Source of the DNA: Fimbriimonadales bacterium
GTDB lineage: Bacteria; Armatimonadota; Fimbriimonadia; Fimbriimonadales; ATM1
Assembly: GCA_035559795.1 (NCBI GenBank)
Contig: DATMAR010000009.1
Span: 124,001 to 188,000 of the forward strand
Length of the DNA stretch: 64,000 bases
Direction of reading: 5' to 3'
In this document: one piece after another, positions 35,391 through 44,565 of the stretch
Position numbering within the stretch: the first letter of the stretch is position 1
How the letters are laid out: every line of letters begins with the position of its first letter
Notes under the pieces: model-generated
The model's database searches: none
What the model was told of the DNA's origin: nothing
Seen by the model: the letters and a program-made list of their open reading frames with translations, nothing else
Translations under genes and position numbers: made by a program

Positions 35391-37904
35391 GCTTTCTATA
35401 TCGAGATCAGGCTTGATGCCGACAATCTCGCCTTTGTCATGAACGCCGATAAGAAGTGTGCCGCCATCGGGCGAGTTTAGGAAGGCACAAATTGATTTGA
35501 GTGCCGAATGAAGGACTGCACGTTGTTTTTCCGATAAGACGCGTGCCTTTTGGTCGTTCGGGATGTTTGGGTCGAGGGTTGTCGGGTCCACGTACTCGAG
35601 GGACTGCTTGAACTCCAGGTGGTCGCTCTCACCCTGAGAGATAAGTTTTAGAAGGGGATCTGAAGCCCAATAGTCCGGTGGCTTGGAGAGGATGAAGTCG
35701 CACCAGGCGAGGTAGTCGGCGTACTTCTCGCGCGCCTCGGCGAGGACGCCCTGCGCTTTAGCGAGCGCAGGGTAGCGGCGGCAGTACCAGAGCGTGACCT
35801 CCCGGATGTCGTGCTCGTCGAGACCATACATTTCATAGACCAGGGCGTCGATCTCACGCTGCTCGTGGAGGTGATAAGGATAGTTCGGGACCTTGCGTTG
35901 CTGAGCCATGATACTGGCGACAAGTGTAATTAATCGATGTTTGTTGCTATCCTCAATATTCAGATTGACAAGGAGCTCTTTGAACTCGTCAACCTGAAAG
36001 TTGACTGTGTGGTCAACGAAGTTCTTAGCGACGAACTTGTTTATGCAGGATGCTAACAAGGCTAGTAGGAATTCTGGAGCGACATTACTGTCCCAAAAGC
36101 AACTTGAACCACCAACATCGAACACTGCACCTGACGAAAGCCTGAAATTCGGCGCATAAAACCCTGTGTAAGAGAAGGTGATGCCTTTTCGGAAGTAAAA
36201 CTCGGAGTTCTGAAAACGAGATGCGATGCGTTCTTCGTCCCCAGGCTTGATCTTTTCTCCCTTCCTTCTCTTAACGTCGGCAACGGTCGCGGTTCTAAGG
36301 CGGTGAACGGCGTCGCGCGACCAATCAATGAAGTAGCCTGTGGGAACATAATAATTCGGCAGCCAGCCTTCATCGGCGTCGCTCTCTCCGCCTTTGTCAT
36401 AAGGGACGAAATGGCGGCCGCCATACTTCGCAGGGTCGACGCCGTTGCGTTTCTCGTCCTCCGATAGGTTTGCGATCTCCTCCTCCGTCAACAGTTTCGA
36501 CTCGTCGAGAATCTGGTAGTTCCCTCGCACCCCAGGCCGCTTGCGCAGGTAGTATTCGTTGTCACCGGTCTGCAGTCCGACTTTCACGTCTGCGATGTCG
36601 CCCAGTTTTTGGAACCGCGGGTCGCTCATCAGCCGGTAAAGTTTGGGCGATGCGATGAAGAACGAGCAGTTCTCGTAAGTGGCGATGAGGGATTGCGGGT
36701 AGGTGTAGCGGGCGAAGGTAAGGGTCTGTAGGTCGGGACCGTGGTATGCAATCGCGTTGAGGTTCTTGATGAGCGTATCCCAATCCCCACGTGGAAGTGC
36801 CCTCAAGTCAGCAGCGATGACCTGGTGTTCTTCTGTTGGAGCACCCTTCCGAAGTGTGAGAATGCAGGTATTGACAGTCGCATCGAAGACCCAACTCGGA
36901 AGGTCGATGAAGTGGCTGACGGTGGTCTGCGTGAGCAACCGTTTCCGCAGAGGCAGATGGCTCCTGATGGTGCGCCACGTGTCTGAGACGATGTAACACA
37001 ACGTTCCCCCTGGCTTTAGAAGGCGTATACCTTGGGCAATGAAGATGCCATAACTGTCCTTGCTTTGCGCACCTTCGGTTCTGCGGTCGAAGTAATGGTT
37101 GCGAACAGAGTCGTCGAGTTTGAGTCCGTACGGCGGGTTAGCCAGCACCACATCGAAGCCACCGCGCCATACTCCGTTTTCATCAATAAAAACTTCAATG
37201 AACTCTATAGCCCAATCGAGAGAACCGACCGGAGGTTCGGTCTTAAAAAATGCACGAATCTCATTTTTCGTGCTTGCCATCTCTTTACGCAATTGTGCTT
37301 TTTTTTCAGGAGCACAACGTAAATACTCGCTTTTCTCGTTTATGTACTTTTCTATGAATGGCTTTACAAGTGCAAACTGCCCTCTCGTATCCTTCATCAA
37401 GTCCGACGGTACGGGAGCAAGTAGACTGTCACCTACCTCAATCTTAACATCGAGGTTTGGTAGAGATACGTCTGCATTAGGGTCGTCTAAAGGGTTGCGA
37501 GGGTCATCTATAACCAGTGATAGCCACAGACGAAGCCAGGCGATATTAATTGCGAATGCGTCTATATCTACACCATAAAGGCAGTTTTCGATTATTTTCA
37601 GTTTTCGCTCGTAATCATCCCGTGCGGTGTCTCTGTGTGCGGCAGTATCGAGCAGAACCTGCAAAGCGTGAATTTCTTGTAGCATTCCGAGGAGGTATGC
37701 ACCGCTTCCGCATGCAGGGTCGCATACTTTGATTGCTTCTAATTTATGAATAAGCCGCTGTGCATGGGTAATCTTTATGTTACGTGCGTCTTGCTCGTCA
37801 ACGAGTTTCGTAAATTTGCTTATTCCACTCATCTGGTGAGAGATCTGAAGGACATGCATCTTGCAAATAGCCTTTAAGCGCTTCTTTGCACATAAACGAC
37901 ACAA
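35382..37904 (-). CDS. DNA adenine methylase core (Eco57I/type II-like) with C-terminal AlbA_2 domain, frame-broken segment
   Basis: The main segment of a DNA methyltransferase. AdoMet motif I is D-P-A-C-G-S-G-A-Y-L-L and catalytic motif IV is N-P-P-Y-G, the N6-adenine class. A target-recognition-like region follows, then an AlbA_2/Schlafen-type domain (H-L-E-F-K-Q-S-L-E-Y ... G-G-T-L-L-I-G-V-H-D). Homology begins near F-T-K-L-V-D-E-Q-D-A-R-N (about 37825); the ATG at 37904 is only the longest possible start. The N-terminus lies in a different frame at 37798-39018 and the C-terminus at 35144, so the gene has two breaks. Base composition from about 35.6 to 37.2 kb is clearly more G+C-rich than the rest of the gene, suggesting mosaic or acquired sequence. 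Confidence 0.82.
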   Translation of the reverse strand: MCRLCAKKRLKAICKMHVLQISHQMSGISKFTKLVDEQDARNIKITHAQRLIHKLEAIKVCDPACGSGAYLLGMLQEIHALQVLLDTAAHRDTARDDYERKLKIIENCLYGVDIDAFAINIAWLRLWLSLVIDDPRNPLDDPNADVSLPNLDVKIEVGDSLLAPVPSDLMKDTRGQFALVKPFIEKYINEKSEYLRCAPEKKAQLRKEMASTKNEIRAFFKTEPPVGSLDWAIEFIEVFIDENGVWRGGFDVVLANPPYGLKLDDSVRNHYFDRRTEGAQSKDSYGIFIAQGIRLLKPGGTLCYIVSDTWRTIRSHLPLRKRLLTQTTVSHFIDLPSWVFDATVNTCILTLRKGAPTEEHQVIAADLRALPRGDWDTLIKNLNAIAYHGPDLQTLTFARYTYPQSLIATYENCSFFIASPKLYRLMSDPRFQKLGDIADVKVGLQTGDNEYYLRKRPGVRGNYQILDESKLLTEEEIANLSEDEKRNGVDPAKYGGRHFVPYDKGGESDADEGWLPNYYVPTGYFIDWSRDAVHRLRTATVADVKRRKGEKIKPGDEERIASRFQNSEFYFRKGITFSYTGFYAPNFRLSSGAVFDVGGSSCFWDSNVAPEFLLALLASCINKFVAKNFVDHTVNFQVDEFKELLVNLNIEDSNKHRLITLVASIMAQQRKVPNYPYHLHEQREIDALVYEMYGLDEHDIREVTLWYCRRYPALAKAQGVLAEAREKYADYLAWCDFILSKPPDYWASDPLLKLISQGESDHLEFKQSLEYVDPTTLDPNIPNDQKARVLSEKQRAVLHSALKSICAFLNSPDGGTLLIGVHDKGEIVGIKPDLDIESHN

Positions 37905-39018
37905 TCGGACGCGGTGTGTAATATGAACCTACTTCATGCCGACCTATAACGAGTTCCTCGAATATCTTTCCGAGCATTTCAGGATCGAGGGCGACTTCTA
38001 CATCTAATGGTGTGCTTTCTGTAACAGTGAAGGTGTAACGTTTGAATAAATCGAATATGATTGGAAATGCCTCATCAGGAACATAGACATCAGCTCTGTC
38101 AAGTACCGGGTCAGCTTCAAACAAGCCGCCATTCAAGAACGGTATTTTGCCAATCAGTTTTTCTAAATATTTTCTTGCACCGCCTGCATGATTTTTCGAA
38201 TTCAGCCCACTAAAGAATAACAGTCGGAGCCGATCATAAAATCTTTTTTCATGATAATTCTTCTCATTATAGGGAACGAATTCTTCATGTAGTTTGAATA
38301 AGTAATCTTTACGCTCTTTATTGAACTCAAGCCAACCTTTCTCTTGAAGAAAACATAGAAACATAAGGCGGTTGAAAAGCGATTGTGTAAAGCGTCTTGC
38401 GTTATCCGTTTCCAGCCCGACAACCATTTTCTCAACCTGTTCGAAAACTTTTCTGTAATCGGAGAAAAATTCCTTAGTGAGGCGCTCAGCATCCCAAGCT
38501 CTTTCCCAGTTCTCTTGGTTATCCCATCTCAGTTCCGGAAGGTTTCGGGTGAGTGCTGTCCGTGCTCGATGCGGGTCACTCCACCCAAAACAGTGTAACT
38601 TCGCATTCGCAAGGTTCTCTCCTCGAAAATAGCCAAGCGTCCAGCCATCGCGGTGTTTACATATGAACAGGATGTTGTCGTGTGGCCACACGGGATTCGC
38701 GTGTTCTTTTCGCGCTTCCTCTGCGACTTTGTGGAGAATTTTGCGAAGGTCCGAGCGACGTAGTTGATTGTCGCCGAAATCCACTAAAAAAATGCCCCAC
38801 TGCTGCCATTCGTCCAGCTTTTGGACTGCCGCGAGAGCGGTCACGCCGGGTATGTCGCTCTGAGGGATGCCGTAGAGATGTGCGACGTCTTTGAATGTTG
38901 GCCAGTCCGGTCGAGGCCAGTTTAGTTTTTCGTGAAAAAGCCGAGCGAGGTCATCGAATGACGAAACGCCTGCGAGGTCCTCTGCTGTGATGGCAATTTC
39001 TTCTGATACTCTTGGCAA
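37798..39018 (-). CDS. N-terminal part of the DNA methylase (frame-broken)
   Basis: A 406-residue segment matching the N-terminal region of large Eco57I-type methylases: a helical start, then F-N-R-L-M-F-L-C-F-L-Q-E-K-G-W-L, F-L-N-G-G-L-F-E and the conserved L-G-K-I-F-E-E-L-V ... G-S-Y-Y-T-P-R-P-I-V. In intact relatives Y-Y-T-P-R-x-I-V precedes methylase motif I by about 60-80 residues. Here TGA at 37798 cuts it off and the downstream segment resumes in the +1 frame. It lies immediately downstream of the helicase gene with no gap, so the two form one operon. Confidence 0.8.
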   Translation of the reverse strand: MPRVSEEIAITAEDLAGVSSFDDLARLFHEKLNWPRPDWPTFKDVAHLYGIPQSDIPGVTALAAVQKLDEWQQWGIFLVDFGDNQLRRSDLRKILHKVAEEARKEHANPVWPHDNILFICKHRDGWTLGYFRGENLANAKLHCFGWSDPHRARTALTRNLPELRWDNQENWERAWDAERLTKEFFSDYRKVFEQVEKMVVGLETDNARRFTQSLFNRLMFLCFLQEKGWLEFNKERKDYLFKLHEEFVPYNEKNYHEKRFYDRLRLLFFSGLNSKNHAGGARKYLEKLIGKIPFLNGGLFEADPVLDRADVYVPDEAFPIIFDLFKRYTFTVTESTPLDVEVALDPEMLGKIFEELVIGRHEVGSYYTPRPIVSFMCKEALKGYLQDACPSDLSPDEWNKQIYETR

Positions 39019-42000
39019 TTACCCTACCTCCATCCAGCAAATCAGTTCTGTTTTCAAATTCGATGGGAGTTGCATAATAAATTTATCACGACTCACCCCT
39101 TCTTCTTCTACAATTTTTCGAATGCGTGTTCGTTCTTCTCGCGGCAGTTGCACGATTCTCGATTCGTCTGGCAGCGATTCGATCGCATTATGAATTTCTT
39201 TTTTGTCTTCAATGAGTTTGTCATTTTCTAAATCCCAGAAATACCATCGAACGCGCCAGTCGTATTCATTTTCTGCGATTGTGCCGTCTGGCAGGCTTTT
39301 CGGAATTTTAAAGCGATAAGCAAAGAACACGCCTTTGGGTTTCCCTTTCTTTCCGGAGTAGATTCGATTCGGAAATTGTTTTGTTTTCTCCCATTCTAAA
39401 TTATAATCACGTTCTAATTCGGCTGCTATCAAGCGAAGTTCGTCATCGACGGTAAGTTTTCCTTCGCCATGTTCCATCCAGAGGTCGATTGTATGCACGT
39501 AGTCATCCGGTGTTAAGACAGGTGATTCGAGTCCAAGCACCATCGTAATAATTTTGAGTCTGTCTTGCAAGCGTCTTGCGAGGGATATCAATTTTTCCAG
39601 TTCGCGGGGGGGTAAGAAGTTAAAAATCCAAGCCTTATCATGCACGAGTTTCGAAGCGTCCATTCTGCGGTCTATGCGCCCGATTCGCTGCATGAGGCGA
39701 ACAGGATTCCAGTGAAGGTCATAATTGACAACAATGTTCGCATCTTGTAGGTTGAGGCCTTCGCTCAAGACGTCTGTAGAGATGAGAATTTGCAAAGGAT
39801 GTTTGAGGTATTCTTCGAGTTCTTCTTGAGAACAGTTGTAATACGGTGCGAATCGTTTGATGATTTGCGACCGGTTGTTTACATTCCTTCCACTGTCTAC
39901 TTCGATGATTCGTTGCTTCATATCCGGGAGGCGTTTTTTGAGTTCTCGCTCTAAATATCTTGCGGTGTCTTTGAATTCCGTGAAGATGATAAATTTGTTT
40001 TCTCGAAGAAGCGGGTTATTTAGAATTTCCTTGATGAGAGCGAGGAGTTTGTCGTCGTTATCGGGAGAGAGGTTGCTATAAATTCCACGCAAATTTTGAC
40101 AGAGTATGTCCATATCCTCGAGTATTTGTTTGAACCATTCGCCTCGGTTTGCACCGAAGGCGTCTACGGCTTTTTTGAGTTCTTCTAATTCTTGCTCGCG
40201 TCTTTCGGTAAGAGGCGGTAATTCATTTTCTTCTTCGTCTTCTTTGTCTTCCTCAGATGCGTAGCGTTCCCTCCTATGGTTTATGACAGCAGCGACGATG
40301 TCTTCTTGCGCTCCACGCCATGCTTTATAGGCATCTTCGTCGAGATATTCTAATGCTTGCACGTGTTTGAGAAGGAGGTCTTCCAAACTGGCTTCGAAAG
40401 CTTTGTAGGAACTTTCGAGCCGTTTTAGAAGTGTTGTACGAATAAGTCCTACGATGTTCGATTGCTTTTGCAGGGTTTCTTTGCTTTGTTGTGTCTTGAA
40501 TCGCTCTGTTTCATATAGGGCTAAATGAAGGGAACCTTTATCCGTTTCCGCTGCCTTCATGAATTCAGGCAAGAGTTGTGCATATACTTTGTAGAGAGAA
40601 TATTCAATGAGACGGGGGGGCTGACGTTTCGGGAATATCGTTCTTGCATCTTGGGCTTTTTCCAATTCTTTTACGAACTTTCGCGAGCGCAACACGAGAA
40701 CGTTTCGCAGGAATTCCTCGTGCTCTATGAATCCATCAGGAGTTGTTTTCTCATTTAGGATTTTCGCTTCGCAGGCTCGGAACCAATCGCGCAATCTCGG
40801 AACACCTAGTGTTTCGAAGCGTCTTTGGTTATCCTGCACGAAATATTGCATGAGCCAGTAAAGATCGAAGATCGAGTTGTTAATAGGGGTAGCAGTTAAC
40901 AAATAAATTTCCTTATCTTTTGCAAGTTTGCGCAATCGTCTACTTCGGTTTCTGAATGGCACGCGAAAATGGTGCGCTTCGTCTACCACGATCGTTTGGA
41001 ATGCAGCGCGATACGCCTCGATGTGCTCCTCTTTGATCCCTCCTTCTCGACCTAGGTCGGTGTGGGGAATGAGAACGATATTACGAGGGAGATTTTTATC
41101 AGAATGATAATCATTCGGGAAATATTGTTGCAAAATCGGTTCCCACAGCGAATCCTGAGTGCTTTTAGGTACAAGGACCATCACCCGTTTGCCATCTTTG
41201 AGTGCGCGTTCGATGAGGGCGAGTGCAACATAGGTTTTACCGAGCCCCACTCCATCACAAAGAAGTGCACCCCCCCATGTACTCGCTATTTTTCTAAGCG
41301 TATGGTATGCGTCTCGTTGATAAGTGGCAAGAATATGATAAACACGACTCTCACTCGTTTCCCAGGTAGTTTCAGGAGGAGCTTGGCCAAAGAAATACTC
41401 CCTCATCGCTTGAAGATATATTTCGAACGGGGAATATAAGCGAATGTGAGGTTCTATAATCTTAAGAAGTTCTGGTTTAATATCCTCAGCCTCTTCCCAA
41501 GCTTTTTGGAACCATTGTTCGAGTTCTTTGAGTTGCGCATTATCGCTCGTAAAGAGGTTGAGCTCTAAGTTTTCTGTAAGTCCTTTTCGGGTAAAGTTGC
41601 TGGAACCGATAATTCCATGATTCACCACCCCCCCGGTTTTGAAGTGAAGGGCTTTAGCATGAAATTTAGCGCGGGTATAGACTCTTGCGTCTATGGTTCC
41701 ATTTTGCAATGCGGCTTTGATGGCTTCCAATCCGTCCAAAGTTTTCCAGTCGTCTTCTTCTTTGGCTTGCTCGATTCCATTAAGATCTCTTTCCTTTAAT
41801 GCTTGTACGATAACTTCTTTCGTTTTTCTGGTTACCTCGTCCCCCATGAGTAAGCGAATAGAATTGAGCTTTTGCCAATCACCGTCTAATGCAAGCATTG
41901 CTCCCAGTTCAAGATAACCAGTCGCGAGATCTAATGCAATAGATTCGCGCATTAGCCTGCGAACCGCTTCCAGCATTTGGTTGCCAGCGCGGTTGTCTAT

Positions 42001-42042
42001 AAGCGTTTGAAGAGTCTCAAGTAACCCTTGTTCTATCTGCAT
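39019..42042 (-). CDS. PLD-nuclease-like / SNF2 family helicase
   Basis: A 1007-residue protein. Residues about 60-190 are a phospholipase D-type domain (F-H-A-K-A-L-H-F giving HxK, then G-S-S-N-F-T). The helicase core follows: Walker A G-V-G-L-G-K-T (about 260), V-V-D-E-A-H-H-F, L-L-T-A-T-P-I-N-N-S, a long insert, then I-I-F-T-E-F-K, S-E-G-L-N-L-Q and Q-R-I-G-R-I-D-R. This layout is typical of helicases paired with DNA methylases in restriction and DISARM-like loci. It ends at the start of the methylase gene. Its own sequence is intact although the methylase is broken. Confidence 0.88.
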   Translation of the reverse strand: MQIEQGLLETLQTLIDNRAGNQMLEAVRRLMRESIALDLATGYLELGAMLALDGDWQKLNSIRLLMGDEVTRKTKEVIVQALKERDLNGIEQAKEEDDWKTLDGLEAIKAALQNGTIDARVYTRAKFHAKALHFKTGGVVNHGIIGSSNFTRKGLTENLELNLFTSDNAQLKELEQWFQKAWEEAEDIKPELLKIIEPHIRLYSPFEIYLQAMREYFFGQAPPETTWETSESRVYHILATYQRDAYHTLRKIASTWGGALLCDGVGLGKTYVALALIERALKDGKRVMVLVPKSTQDSLWEPILQQYFPNDYHSDKNLPRNIVLIPHTDLGREGGIKEEHIEAYRAAFQTIVVDEAHHFRVPFRNRSRRLRKLAKDKEIYLLTATPINNSIFDLYWLMQYFVQDNQRRFETLGVPRLRDWFRACEAKILNEKTTPDGFIEHEEFLRNVLVLRSRKFVKELEKAQDARTIFPKRQPPRLIEYSLYKVYAQLLPEFMKAAETDKGSLHLALYETERFKTQQSKETLQKQSNIVGLIRTTLLKRLESSYKAFEASLEDLLLKHVQALEYLDEDAYKAWRGAQEDIVAAVINHRRERYASEEDKEDEEENELPPLTERREQELEELKKAVDAFGANRGEWFKQILEDMDILCQNLRGIYSNLSPDNDDKLLALIKEILNNPLLRENKFIIFTEFKDTARYLERELKKRLPDMKQRIIEVDSGRNVNNRSQIIKRFAPYYNCSQEELEEYLKHPLQILISTDVLSEGLNLQDANIVVNYDLHWNPVRLMQRIGRIDRRMDASKLVHDKAWIFNFLPPRELEKLISLARRLQDRLKIITMVLGLESPVLTPDDYVHTIDLWMEHGEGKLTVDDELRLIAAELERDYNLEWEKTKQFPNRIYSGKKGKPKGVFFAYRFKIPKSLPDGTIAENEYDWRVRWYFWDLENDKLIEDKKEIHNAIESLPDESRIVQLPREERTRIRKIVEEEGVSRDKFIMQLPSNLKTELICWMEVG

Positions 42043-42083
42043 CTCCCTTCACATTCTACAGTACTTTATATTCGATGAAGCAT

Positions 42084-43076
42084 TCACTCGCACCTTGCGG
42101 GGCGGTGCATGAGTTGGACGACGGCTTCTTGGGGTTTCACCTCTTCCATCAACACGCGATGCACCATCTCCATCAATGGAATCTCCACGCCGATTTTGTG
42201 CGCCAATTTCACTACGGCTTCGCTCGTCGGTACGCCTTCCGCGGTTTGACCTACTTCCAATAGCGCTTGGTCGAGGGTTTTGAATTCTCCCAAGCAATAT
42301 CCGATACGATAATTCCTGCTGAGTTTGCTCGCCGCGGTGGCGAATAAATCTCCTGCGCCGCTGATTCCTAAAAACGTCATGAGTTCTGCACCGAGAGAAG
42401 TTCCGAGAAGCGCCATTTCCCTTAATCCACGCGCGAGAATCGCTCCTTTCGTGTTGTCTCCGAAACCGAGCGCATCGCTCATGCCAGCGGCAATCGCTAA
42501 AACGTTTTTGAGCGCCCCCCCCAGTTCTACGCCGATCGTGTCTTTACTGAAATACACGCGCAGATAAGGGTTTACGAATTTTTTTCCGATCTTTTCAGCG
42601 AGAGCGAGGTCATTGGAAGCGACGACAGTCGCGGTGGGGATACCTTTTGCGATTTCGATCGCGAGATTGGGACCGCTCATGACACAAAATCGTGCGTCAG
42701 GACGTTCTTGTAAGAGAACTTCGCTGAGACGAAAACCGGTTTCCGGCTCGAGACCTTTTGCGGCTATCAGAATCGTCGTTTTTTTGAGAGGGAGTTTGCG
42801 TATAGTTTCTCGAACGGCTTGTGCGGGAACGGCAATCACCCATAGTTCCGCGCTTTCCGGGATTACATGTGTGGGATAGAGATTGTCGGGAAGTTTGAAA
42901 CCCGGCAAATAGCGCTCGTTCTCTCTTCTTTCGCTTATTTCGGTTAGCAGTTCCTCATCACGCCCCCAAAGAAAGACTCGATGTTTGTTTCTGGCAAGAA
43001 TGAGGGCGAGGGCTGTTCCCCAAGAGCCTGCTCCTAACACCACGTTTTCCGGAGGACGAACCACGCTGGAAATCAT
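42084..43076 (-). CDS. gpsA: Glycerol-3-phosphate dehydrogenase (NAD(P)+)
   Basis: A 330-residue enzyme reducing dihydroxyacetone phosphate to sn-glycerol 3-phosphate for phospholipid synthesis. It shows V-L-G-A-G-S-W-G-T-A-L-A (Rossmann), M-S-G-P-N-L-A-x-E-I, catalytic Lys in E-L-G-G-A-L-K-N-V, and G-D-N-T-K-G-A. The C-terminus is typical. It lies 41 bp upstream of the helicase gene on the same strand. Confidence 0.95.
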   Translation of the reverse strand: MISSVVRPPENVVLGAGSWGTALALILARNKHRVFLWGRDEELLTEISERRENERYLPGFKLPDNLYPTHVIPESAELWVIAVPAQAVRETIRKLPLKKTTILIAAKGLEPETGFRLSEVLLQERPDARFCVMSGPNLAIEIAKGIPTATVVASNDLALAEKIGKKFVNPYLRVYFSKDTIGVELGGALKNVLAIAAGMSDALGFGDNTKGAILARGLREMALLGTSLGAELMTFLGISGAGDLFATAASKLSRNYRIGYCLGEFKTLDQALLEVGQTAEGVPTSEAVVKLAHKIGVEIPLMEMVHRVLMEEVKPQEAVVQLMHRPARCE

Positions 43077-43179
43077 ACTACGGATGTTGCTCGCTTTATG
43101 CGGATTACCCTCCCCGCAGAGTCCTCTGATTCCATTCTAAGCAATGAGGTTTTGGTTCGTGGCTTATTCCTTCCGTAAA

Positions 43180-43204
43180 GTTCCCCCTATTAAAAGGGGG
43201 AATC
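43180..43204. repeat. Palindromic repeat family B core
   Basis: GTTCCCCCT and AGGGGGAATC flank ATTAAA, forming a hairpin in the 251 bp gap between gpsA and the ferredoxin gene. The rest of this gap shows no gene; promoters for both divergent genes must lie here. Confidence 0.6.
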
Positions 43205-43327
43205 GGGTGAGTCGTTTAGGCTGTTTGCGTGGTTTTATTTTGCTATGCGCTGCGAAAACTCCATGCGGTATGATCGCGAATGGGTAATATTGTTTAGCGA
43301 CGCTAAAGATTACCGAGACGATTTAAG

Positions 43328-43585
43328 ATGCCCTACGTTATTACAGAACCGTGCATTGGAGTGAAGGACAAATCGTGTGTAACCGTTTGTCCGGTGGATT
43401 GTATTTACGAAGACGAGAAGATGCTTTATATCAACCCGGACGAGTGCATCGATTGCGGGTTGTGCGAGCCGGAATGCCCCGTTACTGCGATTTTCGTGGA
43501 TACAGACGTTCCCGTGCAATGGAAGGACTACATCGAACTCAACGCGGTGAAGGGGCGCGAGTTGTCGCAGAAGAAGGCTGGTTGA
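43328..43585 (+). CDS. fdxA: 7Fe ferredoxin ([3Fe-4S][4Fe-4S])
   Basis: An 85-residue electron carrier. The first cluster region, [18 protein letters not shown], and the second, [13 protein letters not shown], match FdxA-type ferredoxins, where the spacing in the first motif leaves a [3Fe-4S] cluster. The C-terminal helix is shorter than in actinobacterial FdxA. Flanked on both sides by repeat-rich DNA. Confidence 0.92.
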   Translation: MPYVITEPCIGVKDKSCVTVCPVDCIYEDEKMLYINPDECIDCGLCEPECPVTAIFVDTDVPVQWKDYIELNAVKGRELSQKKAG

Positions 43586-43590
43586 TTTCA

Positions 43591-43676
43591 TAGGGGGGGG
43601 GATCTAAAACCCTTCCTCGAAGAGTTCCCCTGTAAACAGAGGTAACTTGTTTTAAGTCGCGCCTTACGGCGCTCCT
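43591..43676 (+). repeat. Composite repeat B-C directly after the ferredoxin gene
   Basis: A G9 run, then CTTCCTCGAAGAGTTCCCC, a GTAAACA loop, GAGGTAACTT and unit C at 43655-43676. It begins five bases after the ferredoxin stop codon. Confidence 0.7.
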
Positions 43677-43707
43677 ACAATTTTTTTGCGAAAATAATTT
43701 TTAAACA

Positions 43708-43729
43708 TCGCGCCATACGGCGCTCCTAC
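43708..43729 (+). repeat. Repeat unit C, second copy in this gap
   Basis: TCGCGCCATACGGCGCTC followed by CTAC, one base different from the copy at 43655. A decayed third copy (TCGCGCCTGGCG) seems to lie near 43812, just before rnhB. No gene is visible in the 257 bp gap. Confidence 0.7.
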
Positions 43730-43842
43730 GGTTTTGTTTGCCACACGGTTCGCAGAGGGGAGAACTCGGAGCAAAAGGTGTCTCTACATTTATGGAGTAT
43801 CTTTAAAAAGCATCGCGCCTGGCGTGCATACGAAAGGGAATC

Positions 43843-44565
43843 ATGGCGTTGGCGAGGAAAGCGAACTGGGTCGGGATAGACGAAGTCGGACGTGGACCAT
43901 TAGCAGGTCCCGTCGTTGCGGCGGCTGTGCTCATACCGGAAGGGGTTAGGCTTAGAGGCGTAAGAGATTCGAAAATCGTTCCGAAGAACGAGCGGGAGGA
44001 ACTCGCAGAACTCATCAAAGAGAAATGCTTTTATGCGTATGGTGTCGCAAGCGTGGAAGAGATCGACAAGTTGAACATATTGCGAGCGAGTCTACTTGCA
44101 ATGCAGAGGGCTTTTTTAGAGTTGTTGGAGAAATACGATTGGATAAAAGAGGATGTTAGGATTTCTTTTCGAGAGGATAAGGATATTTCATTAATAAGCG
44201 AGAGAGGGGTCGAATTTAATATGGGTGAAGAGAAACTAAGGAATGTGCAAGGGGTTTTAATAGACGGAAAATACGTTTTTTCGCTTCCTGAGGATATGAA
44301 TGTCGCTTGTAAAGCAGTAGTAGACGGAGATGCGAAAATTCTTCCGATTGCCGCAGCGAGCATTGTTGCGAAAACATATCGCGATGAGATTATGAAGGAA
44401 TTATCTTTCGAGCATGCTGTGTATGGTTTCGAGAAGAATTTCGGATATGCGACACGCCAGCATTTGGAAGCGCTGGAAAATTACGGTCCTTGTTCTGCCC
44501 ATCGGCAAAGTTTTATGCGCGTGCGTGAAGTAATCTATCAAAAGTGTCTGAAGTTCGAAAATTAG
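43843..44565 (+). CDS. rnhB: Ribonuclease HII with an internal insertion
   Basis: A 240-residue endonuclease removing RNA from DNA-RNA hybrids. Catalytic motifs are present: G-I-D-E-V-G-R-G-P-L-A-G-P (DEG-type Asp/Glu), V-D-G-D-A-K (Asp) and A-A-S-I-V-A-K-T-Y-R-D. Between the N-terminal helices and the V-D-G-D strand there are roughly 35 extra residues (about 93-128, charged), so it is longer than the usual 200. AAGGGA lies before the start. It overlaps yraN by 22 bp. Confidence 0.92.
   Translation: MALARKANWVGIDEVGRGPLAGPVVAAAVLIPEGVRLRGVRDSKIVPKNEREELAELIKEKCFYAYGVASVEEIDKLNILRASLLAMQRAFLELLEKYDWIKEDVRISFREDKDISLISERGVEFNMGEEKLRNVQGVLIDGKYVFSLPEDMNVACKAVVDGDAKILPIAAASIVAKTYRDEIMKELSFEHAVYGFEKNFGYATRQHLEALENYGPCSAHRQSFMRVREVIYQKCLKFEN

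Noticed and set aside
43230-43275. TTGCTA...TATGAT as a promoter for the ferredoxin gene
   Set aside because: The spacing between hexamers is about 23 bp, too long for a housekeeping promoter.
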